From: Paraburkholderia sp. D15
GTDB taxonomy: Bacteria; Pseudomonadota; Gammaproteobacteria; Burkholderiales; Burkholderiaceae
Direction of reading: 5' to 3'
DNA: 64,000 bases
NCBI RefSeq assembly: GCF_029910215.1
Contig: NZ_CP110395.1
Span: forward strand, 4,092,001-4,156,000
Positions 29,751 to 40,660 of this stretch are shown in pieces; within the stretch, counting starts at the first letter, position 1; the number at the start of each line of letters is the position of its first letter. The notes beneath the pieces are model-generated. The model did not search any database and had not been told where the DNA came from. It saw nothing but the letters and a program-made list of their open reading frames with translations. The position numbers were made by a program, and so were the translations under genes.

Positions 29751-30374
29751 TTACCGCGAATACAATTCGACGATCAGGCTTTCGTTGATGTCGCCAGCGA
29801 TATCGCTGCGTTCCGGCTTCTGCTTGAACGTGCCTTCGAACTTCTTCGAATCCACAGCGACCCAGCTCGGCAGACCGCCTTGCTCAGCCAGCGACAGCGC
29901 TTCGAGAATACGCGCCTGCTTCTTCTTCTGTTCGCGCACGGCAACCACGTCGCCAGCCTTCACTTGCATCGACGGGATGTTCGACACGACGCCGTTCACC
30001 GTGATCGCCTTGTGGCTAACCAGCTGACGCGCTTCAGCGCGCGTCGAGCCAAAGCCCATGCGATACACGACGTTGTCCAGACGCGATTCGAGCAACTGCA
30101 GCAGGTTTTCACCCGTGTTGCCCTTCAGGCGGTCGGCTTCGGCGAAGTAACGACGGAATTGACGCTCGAGGACACCGTAGATGCGCTTCACTTTTTGCTT
30201 TTCGCGCAGCTGGGTGCCGTAGTCGGACGTACGTGCGCCCGAGGTGCGGCCGTGTTGGCCAGGCTTGCTGTCAAGCTTACACTTGTCAGCGAGCGAACGA
30301 CGGGCGCTCTTCAGGAAGAGGTCAGTGCCTTCACGGCGGGACAGCTTGGCCTTCGGGCCGATATAACGTGCCAC
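29751..30374 (-). CDS. rpsD: 30S ribosomal protein S4
   Basis: A 207-residue primary 16S rRNA-binding protein. It has [21 protein letters not shown] and an S4 domain ([27 protein letters not shown]). It lacks an N-terminal zinc cluster. The start is GTG, with AAGGA upstream. In E. coli S4 represses the alpha operon, but I cannot recognise its target here. The gap before it (30375-30521) contains a hairpin at about 30476-30504 without a T tract. Confidence 0.97.
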   Translation of the reverse strand: MARYIGPKAKLSRREGTDLFLKSARRSLADKCKLDSKPGQHGRTSGARTSDYGTQLREKQKVKRIYGVLERQFRRYFAEADRLKGNTGENLLQLLESRLDNVVYRMGFGSTRAEARQLVSHKAITVNGVVSNIPSMQVKAGDVVAVREQKKKQARILEALSLAEQGGLPSWVAVDSKKFEGTFKQKPERSDIAGDINESLIVELYSR

Positions 30375-30521
30375 GTTGATTCCTTCGATGATTAATCACG
30401 CAAGTGCATGCACGTGCGCTAGTCCGAACCCTTTGGGTCGAACGGTGGGCTTAGTCAATTCAATAACGCAAGCAGCCTGCCGCCGCGCGGAGCGGCAACA
30501 GGCACTCGCAAAATCGGCGTC

Positions 30522-30926
30522 TTAGATACGACGACGCTTCGGCGGACGGCAGCCGTTGTGCGGGACCGGAGTCACGTCGGAGATCGCGGTGATCTTGATG
30601 CCAAGACCATGCAACGCGCGCACCGCCGACTCGCGACCAGGACCAGGGCCCTTGATACGCACTTCGAGGTTCTTCACGCCGTATTCCATCGCCACGCGGC
30701 CAGCCGATTCGGCTGCCACCTGAGCTGCAAACGGGGTCGATTTACGCGAACCCTTGAAGCCCTGACCACCCGACGTTGCCCAAGCAAGTGCATTGCCTTG
30801 ACGATCGGTAATCGTGATGATGGTGTTGTTGAACGACGCGTGAACGTGAACCACGCCCTCGGCGACGTTCTTCTTGACCTTCTTGCGAACGCGTTGCGCC
30901 GCGGAGTTGTTCGAAGCCTTAGCCAT
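30522..30926 (-). CDS. rpsK: 30S ribosomal protein S11
   Basis: A 134-residue platform protein. It has the family-typical [31 protein letters not shown], shown here as [16 protein letters not shown], and the basic C-terminus [11 protein letters not shown]. It follows rpsM by 28 bases. Confidence 0.98.
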   Translation of the reverse strand: MAKASNNSAAQRVRKKVKKNVAEGVVHVHASFNNTIITITDRQGNALAWATSGGQGFKGSRKSTPFAAQVAAESAGRVAMEYGVKNLEVRIKGPGPGRESAVRALHGLGIKITAISDVTPVPHNGCRPPKRRRI

Positions 30927-30954
30927 TACGTTTTCCTGTAACTGTCAGTTCCGC

Positions 30955-31320
30955 TTACTTCTTCAGCGATTGCGCTGCACGACGCGGACCCTTGCGCGTA
31001 CGGGCATTCGTACGCGTGCGTTGGCCGCGCAGGGGCAAGCCCTTACGATGCCGGACGCCACGGTAGCAGCCGAGATCCATCAGGCGCTTGATGTTCATCG
31101 TCGTTTCACGGCGCAGATCGCCTTCAACGATGAACTTGCCGACTTCTTCACGCAGCTTTTCGAGGTCTGCGTCGTTCAGGTCTTTGACCTTCTTCGAAAA
31201 TGCCACACCAGCAGCGACGCAAATGTCGCGCGAGCGCGTGCGGCCGATACCGTAAATAGCCGTCAGGCCGATTTCAGTATGCTGGTGATTCGGGATGTTA
31301 ACCCCTGCGATACGAGCCAT
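30955..31320 (-). CDS. rpsM: 30S ribosomal protein S13
   Basis: A 121-residue head protein that contacts P-site tRNA and the large subunit. It has [31 protein letters not shown], and the basic [19 protein letters not shown] tail region (seen as [20 protein letters not shown]). It is the first gene of the alpha cluster, 41 bases after rpmJ. Confidence 0.98.
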
Positions 31321-31361
31321 TGTTTTTCCTCAAACAAAAAGCGCAAGCAAAAGCGCGGCGT

Positions 31362-31478
31362 TCAGCCTTGACGCTGTTTGTGGCGCGGATCAGAGCTGCA
31401 AATCACGCGCACAACGCCTTTGCGCTTGATGATCTTGCAATTGCGGCAAATGCGCTTAACCGATGCCATCACTTTCAT
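31362..31478 (-). CDS. rpmJ: 50S ribosomal protein L36
   Basis: A 38-residue protein ([20 protein letters not shown] at the start), too short for many gene callers. Cys11, Cys14, Cys27 and His33 form the zinc site, so this is the zinc-binding form rather than the zinc-free paralogue. It lies between infA and rpsM at the spc/alpha boundary. Confidence 0.96.
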
Positions 31479-31498
31479 GATATTACCCTTTTTTCAAA

Positions 31499-31717
31499 TC
31501 ACTTCGCCCGGAACACGATCCGCGCACGCGACAGATCGTAAGGCGTCAATTCAACCGTCACCTTGTCGCCCGGCAGGATTCGGATGTAGTGCATCCGCAT
31601 CTTGCCGGATATGTGTCCCAATACGACATGGCCGTTTTCCAGCTTCACCCTGAAGGTAGCGTTAGGCAGGTTTTCGATGACTTCACCCTGCATCTGGATA
31701 ACATCGTCTTTGGCCAT
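31499..31717 (-). CDS. infA: Translation initiation factor IF-1
   Basis: A 72-residue OB-fold protein that occupies the ribosomal A site during initiation. It has [36 protein letters not shown] and [19 protein letters not shown]. The ATG at 31717 has AAGGA just upstream, and the length is exactly typical. It starts eight bases after the secY stop. Confidence 0.97.
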   Translation of the reverse strand: MAKDDVIQMQGEVIENLPNATFRVKLENGHVVLGHISGKMRMHYIRILPGDKVTVELTPYDLSRARIVFRAK

Positions 31718-31725
31718 ATGTCCTT

Positions 31726-33072
31726 TCAACGCATCGGGACGCCGCCGCCTTTGAAATTAGCTTTCTTCAGCAGCGATTCATACTGTTGCGACATAACGTA
31801 CGACTGCACCTGCGCCATGAAATCCATTGTGACGACGACAATGATCAGCAGCGACGTTCCACCAAAATAAAACGGCACGTTCCAGCGCAGCACCAGAAAT
31901 TCGGGCAGCAAACAAACAAACACGATGTAGATCGCACCGGCCAGCGTCAAACGCGTCAAGATGCGGTCGATATATCGCGCCGTTTGATCGCCCGGGCGGA
32001 TGCCTGGGACGAAAGCGCCACTCTTTTTCAGGTTGTCGGCCGTTTCTCTGCTGTTGAACACCAAAGCGGTGTAGAAGAAACAGAAGAAAACGATCGCCAA
32101 CGCGTACAGCAACACGTACACCGGTTGACCGGGCTTGAGGGCTTCGGCCACGTTGTGCAACGTGTCTGCGAACCAGCTGGTACGCGACCCCGAACTAAAC
32201 CAGTTCAGGATAGTTGCCGGGAAGAGAATGATCGACGACGCGAAGATCGGCGGAATCACACCCGACATGTTCAACTTCAGCGGCAGATGAGAAGACTGTC
32301 CGCCGTAAATCTTGTTACCGACCTGCCGCTTCGCGTAGTTCACAAGAATCTTGCGCTGGCCGCGTTCAATGAACACCACCAGATACGTCACTGCAGCGAT
32401 CAGTGCGACCACGATAATCGCCGAGATGATGCTCATCGAGCCGGTTCGCACCAGTTCGAAAAGACCACCGATCGCATTCGGGAAACCCGCTGCGATACCG
32501 CCGAAGATGATGATCGAAATACCGTTACCAAGCCCGCGTTCCGTGATCTGCTCACCCAGCCACATCAGGAACATCGTGCCGGTCACCAAGGTCACGACCG
32601 TCGTCAAACGAAACACCATTCCCGGATCGATCACCAGGCCCGGCTGATTTTCCAGCGCGACAGCAATGCCGAACGCCTGGAATGTCGCCAGCAGGACCGT
32701 GAAGACACGCGTGTATTGCGTGATCTTACGTTGCCCCGCCTGCCCTTCTTTTTTCAGCGCTTCCAGCTGCGGCGAGACAATCGCCAACAACTGCATGATG
32801 ATCGACGCCGAAATGTACGGCATGATCCCCAGCGCAAAAATCGTGAACCGCGAAAGCGCGCCACCCGAGAACATGTTGAACATGCCAAGGATGCCGCCCG
32901 ACTGGCTTTGGAACAACTTCGCCAGCTGGTCCGGGTCAATACCCGGCACCGGAATGTGCGCGCCGATACGGTAGACGATCAACGCCAGCAGCAGAAACAC
33001 TGCTCGCCGACGCAGATCGCCAAACTTCGCCGCGCCGCGACCGGGTTTTGCGAGACTCGGGCTGTTAGCCAA
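31726..33072 (-). CDS. secY: Protein translocase subunit SecY
   Basis: A 448-residue, ten-helix channel of the Sec translocon. It has [64 protein letters not shown], and a C-terminal FKGGGVPMR. The start is TTG at 33072 ([20 protein letters not shown]), with GGAG seven bases upstream; no ATG is available there. It follows rplO after 46 bases, as in the E. coli spc operon. Confidence 0.96.
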   Translation of the reverse strand: MANSPSLAKPGRGAAKFGDLRRRAVFLLLALIVYRIGAHIPVPGIDPDQLAKLFQSQSGGILGMFNMFSGGALSRFTIFALGIMPYISASIIMQLLAIVSPQLEALKKEGQAGQRKITQYTRVFTVLLATFQAFGIAVALENQPGLVIDPGMVFRLTTVVTLVTGTMFLMWLGEQITERGLGNGISIIIFGGIAAGFPNAIGGLFELVRTGSMSIISAIIVVALIAAVTYLVVFIERGQRKILVNYAKRQVGNKIYGGQSSHLPLKLNMSGVIPPIFASSIILFPATILNWFSSGSRTSWFADTLHNVAEALKPGQPVYVLLYALAIVFFCFFYTALVFNSRETADNLKKSGAFVPGIRPGDQTARYIDRILTRLTLAGAIYIVFVCLLPEFLVLRWNVPFYFGGTSLLIIVVVTMDFMAQVQSYVMSQQYESLLKKANFKGGGVPMR

Positions 33073-33118
33073 GTACCTTCTCCGATGCAAATGCTAGTGA
33101 CGGCAATGAACTTGCGCG

Positions 33119-33553
33119 TTACTCGGCAAAAGAGCCACCGGCCGCTTCGATAGCAGCGCGCGCACCCTTCGTCGCACCCAGACCCTTCACAACGACCTTG
33201 CGCTTCAGCTCGCCCGTCGCAATGATCTTGGCGCTCTTGATCAGCTCGCCAACCAAACCGGCTTGCTTCAGAGCCAGCAGATCGATTTCGTCGACCGGCA
33301 GCTTTTCCAGATCGGAGAGGCGCACTTCACCGACGAATTCCTTCGTCAGCGAGGTGAAACCACGCTTCGGCAGACGACGTTGCAGCGGCATTTGACCGCC
33401 TTCGAAGCCAACCTTGTGAAAGCCGCCCGAACGCGACTTCTGACCCTTGTGACCACGGCCAGCGGTCTTGCCGAGGCCGGAGCCGATGCCGCGACCAACG
33501 CGACGCTTTGCATGCTTCGCGCCTTCAGCCGGCTTCAGGTTATTCAATTCCAT
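33119..33553 (-). CDS. rplO: 50S ribosomal protein L15
   Basis: A 144-residue protein. It has [20 protein letters not shown], the Gly-rich [17 protein letters not shown], and [16 protein letters not shown]. The ATG at 33553 has AGGAG upstream and is preferred to a TTG two codons earlier. Confidence 0.97.
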   Translation of the reverse strand: MELNNLKPAEGAKHAKRRVGRGIGSGLGKTAGRGHKGQKSRSGGFHKVGFEGGQMPLQRRLPKRGFTSLTKEFVGEVRLSDLEKLPVDEIDLLALKQAGLVGELIKSAKIIATGELKRKVVVKGLGATKGARAAIEAAGGSFAE

Positions 33554-33582
33554 TATCAACTCCTTGAGTCCTGGTCAGCTGC

Positions 33583-33765
33583 TTAGCCGATGACCTTAAC
33601 GAGGTACGAAACCTTGTTGATCATGCCGCGCACAGCCGGCGTGTCCTGCAACTCGCTAACCGAGTTGAGTCGGCGCAGGCCCAAGCCGCGCACCGTAGCA
33701 CGGTGCGTTTCGCGGGTGCCGATCAGGCTCTTGACGAGCTGGACCTTGACAGTTTTATCAGACAT
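33583..33765 (-). CDS. rpmD: 50S ribosomal protein L30
   Basis: A 60-residue protein starting [20 protein letters not shown], with the usual [10 protein letters not shown] and [13 protein letters not shown]. The ATG at 33765 is preferred over a start three codons earlier. It lies 11 bases after rpsE. Confidence 0.97.
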   Translation of the reverse strand: MSDKTVKVQLVKSLIGTRETHRATVRGLGLRRLNSVSELQDTPAVRGMINKVSYLVKVIG

Positions 33766-33776
33766 GGTGCCCACCT

Positions 33777-34295
33777 TTAGCCCAGAATATCTTCGACGGA
33801 CTTACCACGCTTCGCCGCGATGTCGCCCGGCGTGGACTGCTTACGCAGACCATCCAGCGTTGCACGAACGAGGTTGTAAGGGTTCGTCGAACCGTGGCTC
33901 TTGGCCACAACGTTCTGCACGCCCATCACGTCGAACACGGCACGCATCGGACCGCCAGCGATCACACCGGTACCGTCCTTGGCCGGAGCCAGGAGGACCA
34001 TCGATGCGCCGTGCTTACCGTGCACTTCGTGTTGCAGGGTACCGTTCTTCAGCGGCACCTTGAACATGTTGCGACGAGCCTGTTCCATCGCCTTCTGAAC
34101 AGCGACCGGCACTTCCTTTGCCTTGCCCTTGCCCATACCGACGCGGCCATCACCGTCACCAACCACGGTCAGCGCGGCGAAACCGAGAATCCGGCCACCC
34201 TTCACGACCTTGGTCACGCGGTTGACCGAAATCATTTTTTCACGAAGGCCGTCGTCGCGTTCGTCAGCCTGAACTTTCGCTTGCATCTTTGCCAT
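33777..34295 (-). CDS. rpsE: 30S ribosomal protein S5
   Basis: A 172-residue protein that helps decoding fidelity. It has [20 protein letters not shown] (S5 double-stranded RNA-binding domain), [19 protein letters not shown], and [20 protein letters not shown]. Confidence 0.98.
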   Translation of the reverse strand: MAKMQAKVQADERDDGLREKMISVNRVTKVVKGGRILGFAALTVVGDGDGRVGMGKGKAKEVPVAVQKAMEQARRNMFKVPLKNGTLQHEVHGKHGASMVLLAPAKDGTGVIAGGPMRAVFDVMGVQNVVAKSHGSTNPYNLVRATLDGLRKQSTPGDIAAKRGKSVEDILG

Positions 34296-34309
34296 GACGA
34301 ATTCTTCCC

Positions 34310-34675
34310 TTAGAACTTGAGTCCGGCTTCGCGCGCCGCATCAGCCAGCGCTTTCACGCGGCCGTGGTAACGGAAACCCGAACGGTCGAAGGCGACGGAT
34401 TCGATGCCGGCAGCCTTAGCCTTTTCTGCAATGCGCTTACCGATCAGGGTCGCAGCAGCGACGTTGCCGCCTTTGCCCGTCTGATCAGCCAGTTGCGCAC
34501 GCACTTCGGCTTCGAGCGTAGACGCGCTGGCGAGCACCTTGGTGCCGCACGGCGAGAACACTTGCGCATAGATGTGCGTGTTCGTGCGATGCACGGCGAG
34601 ACGCGCGACCTGCAGCTCAGCGATCTTGATACGCGTCTGACGAGCGCGGCGCAGGCGAGATTGAGTCTTATCCAT
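34310..34675 (-). CDS. rplR: 50S ribosomal protein L18
   Basis: A 121-residue 5S rRNA-binding protein. It has [20 protein letters not shown] and the C-terminal [20 protein letters not shown]. It lies 14 bases before rpsE. Confidence 0.98.
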   Translation of the reverse strand: MDKTQSRLRRARQTRIKIAELQVARLAVHRTNTHIYAQVFSPCGTKVLASASTLEAEVRAQLADQTGKGGNVAAATLIGKRIAEKAKAAGIESVAFDRSGFRYHGRVKALADAAREAGLKF

Positions 34676-34687
34676 GATTGCGCACCC

Positions 34688-35218
34688 TTACTTCTTCTTC
34701 GTTTCTTTGAGGATCACAACCTCATTGGCGTAACGCACACCCTTGCCCTTGTAGGGCTCCGGCGGACGATAGCCGCGCACTTCTGCCGCGACCTGGCCAA
34801 CTTGCTGCTTATTGATCCCCTTGATCACGATTTCGGTTTGCGTCGGGGTTTCAGCCTTGACGCCTTCCGGCATCTGGTGCACCACGGGGTGCGAGAAACC
34901 CAGCGACAGGTTCAGCTTGTCGCCTTGCGCCTGTGCGCGGTAACCGACGCCAACCAGCGTCAGCTTGCGCTCGAAACCCTTCGTCACGCCGTTCACCATG
35001 TTCGCAACCAGTGCGCGCATCGTGCCCGACATCGCATTCGCTTCGCGGCTTTCGTCAACCGGCTCGAACTTGAGCGTGCCGTTGTCGTTCACCACCTTCA
35101 CGAGGCTGTTAGCAGCCTGCGAAATCGTACCCAGCGGGCCCTTGACGGTAATGCGTTCGTCGCTCAGGGCCACTTCTGCGCCTTGCAGCGCGATCGGGCT
35201 TTTACCTACTCGAGACAT
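34688..35218 (-). CDS. rplF: 50S ribosomal protein L6
   Basis: A 176-residue two-domain protein. It starts [18 protein letters not shown] and ends with the conserved [19 protein letters not shown] and a Lys-rich tail. It lies 12 bases before rplR. Confidence 0.98.
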   Translation of the reverse strand: MSRVGKSPIALQGAEVALSDERITVKGPLGTISQAANSLVKVVNDNGTLKFEPVDESREANAMSGTMRALVANMVNGVTKGFERKLTLVGVGYRAQAQGDKLNLSLGFSHPVVHQMPEGVKAETPTQTEIVIKGINKQQVGQVAAEVRGYRPPEPYKGKGVRYANEVVILKETKKK

Positions 35219-35236
35219 GTTTCTCTCCTTTCGGCC

Positions 35237-35632
35237 TTAAGCGACGTAGCAGATGACTTCGCCGCCAACGCCCGTTGCACGTGCCTTGCGGTCCGTCATC
35301 ACGCCCTTCGGCGTCGACACGATTGCCACGCCGAGGCCATTCATGACCACGGGGATGTCGTTACGGCCGCGGTACACACGCAGACCAGGCTTCGAGACGC
35401 GTTCAATGCGCTCGATCACCGGACGGCCAGCGTAGTACTTCAACACGATGTTCAATTCAGACTTCGCACCTTCGGACTTCACTGCGAAATCATCGATATA
35501 GCCTTCGTCCTTCAGGACCTGCGCAATCGCAACCTTGACTTTCGACGAGGGCATAGTCACCGAGACTTTCTCAACCATCTGCGCATTGCGGATGCGAGTC
35601 AGCATATCGGCGATAGGATCACTCATGCTCAT
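35237..35632 (-). CDS. rpsH: 30S ribosomal protein S8
   Basis: A 131-residue 16S-binding protein that also represses spc translation in E. coli. It has [15 protein letters not shown] and [18 protein letters not shown]. Two ATGs are possible. The one at 35632 (MSMSDPIAD) has AGGAG at eight bases, while 35626 is too far from it. Confidence 0.97.
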
Positions 35633-35646
35633 TTACGTTTCTCCTA

Positions 35647-35952
35647 TTACCAGCTCGCCTTGGTCAGGCCAGGGATCTCGCCGCGGAACGCGATTTCACG
35701 AATCTTGTTACGCGCCAGCCCGAATTTACGGAACGTACCGCGCGGACGACCGGTAATTGCGCAACGGTTGCGCTTACGGGTCGGATTAGAGTTACGCGGC
35801 AGTTGTTGCAGTTCCAGACGTGCTGCGTAGTGCTCTTCGTCCGACTTGCTCATATCGCTAATGATCGCCTTCAACTCTGCACGCTTGGGAGCGTACTTAG
35901 CAGCGAGGCGAGCACGCTTCTTTTCACGTTCGATCAGTGCCAGTTTAGCCAC
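35647..35952 (-). CDS. rpsN: 30S ribosomal protein S14
   Basis: A 101-residue protein of the long, zinc-free type. It has RRLVAKY-like [20 protein letters not shown] and the C-terminal [19 protein letters not shown]. The start codon is GTG with GAGGTTACC upstream. Confidence 0.97.
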   Translation of the reverse strand: MAKLALIEREKKRARLAAKYAPKRAELKAIISDMSKSDEEHYAARLELQQLPRNSNPTRKRNRCAITGRPRGTFRKFGLARNKIREIAFRGEIPGLTKASW

Positions 35953-35959
35953 GGTAACC

Positions 35960-36499
35960 TCAGTTTCTGAACGGGAACTTGAAGCTGGCGAGCAGAGCCT
36001 TTGCTTCGTCGTCGGTCTTCGCAGTCGTCGTGATGCTGATGTTCAGCCCACGCAGTGCGTCGATCTTGTCGTAGTCGATTTCGGGGAAAATGATCTGCTC
36101 TTTCACACCGACGTTATAGTTGCCACGACCATCGAATGCACGACCCGACACGCCACGGAAGTCACGCACGCGGGGCAGCGCCACCGTCACGAAACGATCC
36201 AGAAATTCGTACATTGCCTGACCGCGCAACGTAACCATTGCGCCAATCGGGTAGCCCTGACGGATCTTGAAGCCAGCGATTGCCTTGCGTGCCTTCGTGA
36301 TCACCGGCTTCTGGCCAGCGATCTTCGTCAGGTCGCCAACGGCGTTCTCGATGATCTTCTTGTCAGCAACCGCTTCGCCAAGGCCCATGTTCAGGGTGAT
36401 CTTGGTGATACGCGGCACTTCCATCACGGACTTGTAACCGAACTTCTCGATGAGGCCGGGTACAACCTTCTCTTTGTAAAACTCTTGCAAACGAGCCAT
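35960..36499 (-). CDS. rplE: 50S ribosomal protein L5
   Basis: A 179-residue protein that binds 5S rRNA and contacts S13 and P-site tRNA. It has [35 protein letters not shown] and [19 protein letters not shown]. Confidence 0.98.
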   Translation of the reverse strand: MARLQEFYKEKVVPGLIEKFGYKSVMEVPRITKITLNMGLGEAVADKKIIENAVGDLTKIAGQKPVITKARKAIAGFKIRQGYPIGAMVTLRGQAMYEFLDRFVTVALPRVRDFRGVSGRAFDGRGNYNVGVKEQIIFPEIDYDKIDALRGLNISITTTAKTDDEAKALLASFKFPFRN

Positions 36500-36516
36500 T
36501 TTTTTACTCCGCAGCG

Positions 36517-36825
36517 TCAGGCGCTCAGCACAGCACCGGTCGTCTTGAGGAAACGGACCTTCTTGTCCCCCTCGACCTTGATGCCTACACGCGACGCCTT
36601 GCCATTCGCGTCGACCAAAGCGACGTTCGAAATTTGCAGCGGCATCGTCTTGGCTTCCACACCGCCCGTCGTACCCTTCATCGGGTTCGGCTTGACGTGC
36701 TTCTTGACGAGGTTGATGCCCTCGACAATCACTTTGCCTTCGCCAACGGACAGCACGACACCGCGCTTGCCTTTATCTTTGCCGGTGATGACGATAACTT
36801 CGTCACCTTTGCGAATCTTGTTCAT
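36517..36825 (-). CDS. rplX: 50S ribosomal protein L24
   Basis: A 102-residue assembly-initiator protein with a KOW motif ([20 protein letters not shown]). It lies nine bases after rplN. Confidence 0.98.
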   Translation of the reverse strand: MNKIRKGDEVIVITGKDKGKRGVVLSVGEGKVIVEGINLVKKHVKPNPMKGTTGGVEAKTMPLQISNVALVDANGKASRVGIKVEGDKKVRFLKTTGAVLSA

Positions 36826-36834
36826 CGCGACTCC

Positions 36835-37203
36835 TTACAGCACTTCAGGTGCCAGCGAAACGATCTTCATGAATCGTTCGCTACGCAACTCGCGCGTGAC
36901 AGGCCCGAAAATACGGGTGCCAATAGGTTCGAGCTTGGCATTCAACAACACAGCGGCGTTGCCATCGAACTTGATCAGCGAGCCGTCCTGACGGCGCACG
37001 CCCTTGGCGGTGCGAACCACCACGGCGTTATAAATTTCGCCTTTCTTTACGCGCCCGCGCGGCGTTGCTTCTTTGACGGTCACCTTGATGATGTCGCCAA
37101 TGCTGGCATAACGACGCTTCGAGCCGCCGAGCACCTTGATGCACATGACTTCACGCGCACCCGTGTTGTCGGCCACTTCAAGCCGAGTTTCGGTCTGGAT
37201 CAT
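36835..37203 (-). CDS. rplN: 50S ribosomal protein L14
   Basis: A 122-residue protein. It has [38 protein letters not shown], and [20 protein letters not shown]. It is the first gene of the spc cluster and lies about 210 bases downstream of the promoter at 37422-37449. Confidence 0.98.
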   Translation of the reverse strand: MIQTETRLEVADNTGAREVMCIKVLGGSKRRYASIGDIIKVTVKEATPRGRVKKGEIYNAVVVRTAKGVRRQDGSLIKFDGNAAVLLNAKLEPIGTRIFGPVTRELRSERFMKIVSLAPEVL

Positions 37204-37406
37204 GGTTTATCTTTCCCAACTTAATCCGGTCACACCACCATGGCGTACCCGGTCAGTCTTGGTCCCGTCAGCCAATCGGCTGCTTGGGTTAGAACAGCAG
37301 CGACGGCAAACGAAACCCGCCATCGCAATCCGGTGAATCCTTCGGAACAGGCTGGCGCCCGAACCGCTTCCCCCACCAACTTCGCCCGCGACGGGGCTCC
37401 CATAAA

Positions 37407-37445
37407 AGAGGGAAGACCGAGATTATAACAAATAATCCCGGTCTT
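37407..37445 (-). terminator. Terminator-like hairpin after rpsQ (end of S10 cluster)
   Basis: Arms at 37413-37426 and 37432-37445 pair with one mismatch. The minus strand continues CCCTCTTTTATG, a short T tract. It overlaps the spc promoter. Confidence 0.55.
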
Positions 37446-37449
37446 GCAA
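37422..37449 (-). promoter_or_regulatory. spc operon promoter
   Basis: On the minus strand TTGCAA (37444-37449), a 16-base spacer and a perfect TATAAT (37422-37427) point towards rplN. E. coli has its spc promoter in the same place, between rpsQ and rplN. Confidence 0.75.
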
Positions 37450-37493
37450 GCGAAACTTACTGCGATTTCAATTACTTCTACAACTTTGCGGCG

Positions 37494-37766
37494 TCAGATG
37501 ACGCGAGCAGCCTCGACCAGGCGAGCCACAACCCAAGCTTTCGTCTTCGAAATCGGACGCGTTTCCTGGATTTCAACGAGGTCACCCTCGTTGTACGTGT
37601 TCGCATCGTCGTGCGCGTGGTACTTCTTCGAACGCACAACGTACTTGCCGTAGATCGGGTGCTTCACGCGGTGCTCAACCAGCACGGTGACCGTCTTGTC
37701 CATCTTGTTGCTGACGACCTTGCCGACCAGCGTCCGCTTGAGCGAGGTTTTTACGCTATCGTTCAT
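37494..37766 (-). CDS. rpsQ: 30S ribosomal protein S17
   Basis: A 90-residue 16S-binding OB-fold protein. It has [20 protein letters not shown] and [19 protein letters not shown]. Its ATG overlaps the rpmC stop (ATGA). It is the last gene of the S10 cluster. Confidence 0.98.
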
Positions 37767-37957
37767 TTCTGGTTCGCCTTCTCAGTCAGGACGGTCCGCA
37801 CACGTGCGATGTCGCGACGAACCTTCTTCAGCTGGCTCGTATTCGTGAGCTGCTGGGTCGCGAGTTGCATGCGCAGGCCGAATTGCGCCTTCAGCAGGTC
37901 CGACAGCTCCTTGTTGAGCGCGGCCTGATCTTTCTGGTGAAGTTCGGAAGCCTTCAT
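37763..37957 (-). CDS. rpmC: 50S ribosomal protein L29
   Basis: A 64-residue protein at the exit tunnel. It starts [20 protein letters not shown] and has [20 protein letters not shown]. Of two adjacent ATGs, 37957 has the better AGGAG spacing (six bases). Confidence 0.96.
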
Positions 37958-37967
37958 CATTTGCTCC

Positions 37968-38384
37968 TTAGGCGCCGAGCTGACGCACGATAAACGTCGT
38001 CTTCAGCGGCAGCTTAGCTGCAGCCAGACGGAACGCTTCGCGTGCCAGCTCTTCGGTTACGCCGTCCATTTCGTACAGCATCTTGCCCGGTTGAATCTCT
38101 GCGACGTAGTACTCAGGGTTACCTTTACCGTTACCCATCCGCACTTCCGCCGGCTTATGCGAAATCGGCTTATCCGGGAAAATACGAATCCAGATGCGGC
38201 CACCACGCTTGATGTGACGCGTCATTGCACGACGTGCCGCTTCAATCTGGCGCGCGGTCAAGCGACCACGACCGATAGCCTTCAGACCGAATTCACCGAA
38301 CGACACCGCGTTGCCGCGGGTAGCGATACCGGTGTTACGACCTTTCTGCTCTTTGCGATACTTTCTGCGTTTCGGTTGCAGCAT
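37968..38384 (-). CDS. rplP: 50S ribosomal protein L16
   Basis: A 138-residue protein near the A site. It has [38 protein letters not shown], and [20 protein letters not shown]. It starts two bases after rpsC. Confidence 0.98.
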
Positions 38385-38386
38385 CG

Positions 38387-39193
38387 TTATTCTCCAGTCT
38401 TCCCGCCGTCGCCGGCACCGCCAGCACGACGAGGAGCGCCACGGCGTGCACCTGCCGGGCCACCACCTTCACCATCACGACGCGGACGGCGATCGCCACC
38501 CGGACGTGCGTTGCGGCGCGGACGCTTTTCTTCGGCGACTTCTTCAACCACCGGTGCGTCATTGCGGCCGAGCGTATCGCCCTTGTAGACCCACACCTTC
38601 ACGCCGATGATGCCGTACGTCGTCTTTGCTTCCGACGTCGCGTAGTCGATATCAGCACGCAACGTATGAAGCGGCACGCGACCTTCGCGATACCATTCCG
38701 TACGAGCGATTTCGATACCGTTCAGGCGGCCTGCGCTCATGATCTTGATGCCTTGAGCACCCAGACGCATCGCGTTTTGCATTGCACGCTTCATCGCGCG
38801 GCGGAACATGATCCGACGTTCGAGCTGTTGCGTGATCGAATCCGCGATCAGTTGCGCATCGGTTTCCGGCTTGCGGATTTCTTCGATGTTGACGTGAACC
38901 GGAACGCCCATACGCTTTTGCAGCTCGGACTTCAGCAGTTCAATGTCTTCACCCTTCTTACCGATCACGACACCCGGACGCGAGCTGAAAATCGTGATAC
39001 GTGCGTTCTTTGCAGGACGCTCGATCACCACGCGGCCAACGGACGCGTTCTTCAGCTTCTTCTTCAGGTATTCACGAACACCGATGTCTTCCTGCAACAT
39101 CGCCGCGAAATTGTTGTTGTTCGCGTACCAACGCGACGCCCAATTGCGGCTGACGGCCAAACGGAAGCCAGTCGGATGAATTTTCTGTCCCAT
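38387..39193 (-). CDS. rpsC: 30S ribosomal protein S3
   Basis: A 268-residue head protein at the mRNA entry tunnel. It has [20 protein letters not shown], a KH domain ([20 protein letters not shown]), and the C-terminal [16 protein letters not shown]. The tail from about 220 is a long Arg/Gly/Ala-rich stretch, longer than in E. coli (233 residues). Confidence 0.97.
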
Positions 39194-39204
39194 CGTATGA
39201 CCCC

Positions 39205-39534
39205 TTAATTCCCGACCGTCACAGTGATGTGACAGGATTGCTTCTCGATGCGGTTACCGCGGCCTTTAGCGCGCGCGGTGAAACGCTTGAGCGACGCAGC
39301 CTTGTCGATGTAGATGCTCGTGATCTTGAGCTCATCGATATCGGCGCCTTCGTTATGCTCCGCATTCGCGATCGCCGACAGCACGACCTTTTTCACGATT
39401 CCCGCAGCCTTCTTCGGCGAGAACGTCAGAACGTTCAGCGCCTTGTCGACCGGCAAACCGCGGATCTGGTCAGCCACAAGGCGCGTTTTCTGCGCCGAGA
39501 TGCGGGCACCGCGATGAATTGCTTTGACTTCCAT
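39205..39534 (-). CDS. rplV: 50S ribosomal protein L22
   Basis: A 109-residue protein whose loop lines the exit tunnel. It has [20 protein letters not shown] and [20 protein letters not shown]. Of two adjacent ATGs, the second (39534) is better spaced from AAGGGG. Confidence 0.97.
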   Translation of the reverse strand: MEVKAIHRGARISAQKTRLVADQIRGLPVDKALNVLTFSPKKAAGIVKKVVLSAIANAEHNEGADIDELKITSIYIDKAASLKRFTARAKGRGNRIEKQSCHITVTVGN

Positions 39535-39544
39535 CATGAGCCCC

Positions 39545-39820
39545 TTATTTCTTAGCCTTCTTGTCGGCCGCGTGACCCTTGAACGTACGGGTCAATGCGA
39601 ACTCGCCAAGCTTGTGGCCGACCATGTTTTCCGAGATGTACACCGGAACGTGTTGACGGCCGTTGTGAACGGCAATCGTCAGACCGATGAAATCCGGGAG
39701 AATCGTCGAGCGACGCGACCAGGTTTTGATCGGCTTCTTATCCCGCGAAGCTGCTGCCGCCTCAACTTTCTTCAGCAAATGGGCGTCGCAGAACGGACCT
39801 TTTTTTACAGAACGTGCCAT
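39545..39820 (-). CDS. rpsS: 30S ribosomal protein S19
   Basis: A 91-residue head protein. It has [40 protein letters not shown] and [18 protein letters not shown]. Confidence 0.98.
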
Positions 39821-39830
39821 TGCCTACTCC

Positions 39831-40658
39831 TTAACGCTTGTGACGGCGCTGGACGATCATGCTCGTCGTGCGCTTGTTGCTGCGGGTGCGATAACCCTTA
39901 GCAGGCGTGCCCCACGGGCTCACCGGATCGCGACCTGCAGCCGTCTTGCCTTCACCACCACCGTGCGGGTGATCGACCGGGTTCATTGCAACGCCACGCA
40001 CCGTCGGGCGGATACCGCGCCAGCGGTTCGCACCAGCCTTACCGATTTGACGGAGGCTATGCTCTTCGTTGCCAACTTCACCAATCGTCGCGCGGCATTC
40101 AACGTGAACGCGGCGGATTTCACCCGAGCGCAGGCGGACCTGTGCGTAGATGCCTTCACGAGCCAGCAGCATCGCCGACGTACCAGCCGAACGCGCCATT
40201 TGCGCACCCTTGCCCGGCAGCATTTCGATGCAGTGGATCGTCGTACCGACCGGAATGTTGCGGATCGGCAGCGTGTTACCTGCGCGGATCGGCGCTTCCG
40301 AACCCGACATCAGTTGCTGGCCGACGGTTACGCCCTTCGGTGCAATGATGTAGCGGCGCTCGCCGTCTGCGTACAGAACAAGCGCGATGTTCGCGCTACG
40401 GTTCGGATCGTACTCGAGACGTTCGACCTTGGCCGGAATGCCATCCTTCGTGCGACGGAAATCGACGACACGATAGTGATGCTTGTGACCACCACCCTTG
40501 TGACGCGTGGTGATGTGGCCGTTGTTGTTACGGCCGGCGGTCGAGGATTGCGTGTCGAGCAGCGCAGCGAACGGCTTGCCCTTGTGCAGTTCCTTGTTGA
40601 CCACCTTGACCATCGCGCGGCGACCCGGCGAAGTCGGCTTAACTTTAACGATTGCCAT
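39831..40658 (-). CDS. rplB: 50S ribosomal protein L2
   Basis: A 275-residue protein close to the peptidyl transferase centre. It has [40 protein letters not shown], and the conserved [20 protein letters not shown] with the functionally important histidine. Confidence 0.98.
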   Translation of the reverse strand: MAIVKVKPTSPGRRAMVKVVNKELHKGKPFAALLDTQSSTAGRNNNGHITTRHKGGGHKHHYRVVDFRRTKDGIPAKVERLEYDPNRSANIALVLYADGERRYIIAPKGVTVGQQLMSGSEAPIRAGNTLPIRNIPVGTTIHCIEMLPGKGAQMARSAGTSAMLLAREGIYAQVRLRSGEIRRVHVECRATIGEVGNEEHSLRQIGKAGANRWRGIRPTVRGVAMNPVDHPHGGGEGKTAAGRDPVSPWGTPAKGYRTRSNKRTTSMIVQRRHKR

Positions 40659-40660
40659 GA

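Larger units (their letters stand above)
37204..37493. other. Long spacer between rpsQ and rplN with spc promoter and hairpin
   Basis: A 290-base gap between the S10 and spc clusters. Its rpsQ-proximal end holds the overlapping hairpin and promoter described separately. The remaining leader of about 210 bases before rplN has no other hairpin I can defend. Confidence 0.6.

Noticed and set aside
31786..33153. A 455-residue frame opposite secY, and others opposite rplF/rpsH (34364-35830)
   Set aside because: They cross several real gene boundaries in the antisense direction and show biased, repetitive composition.
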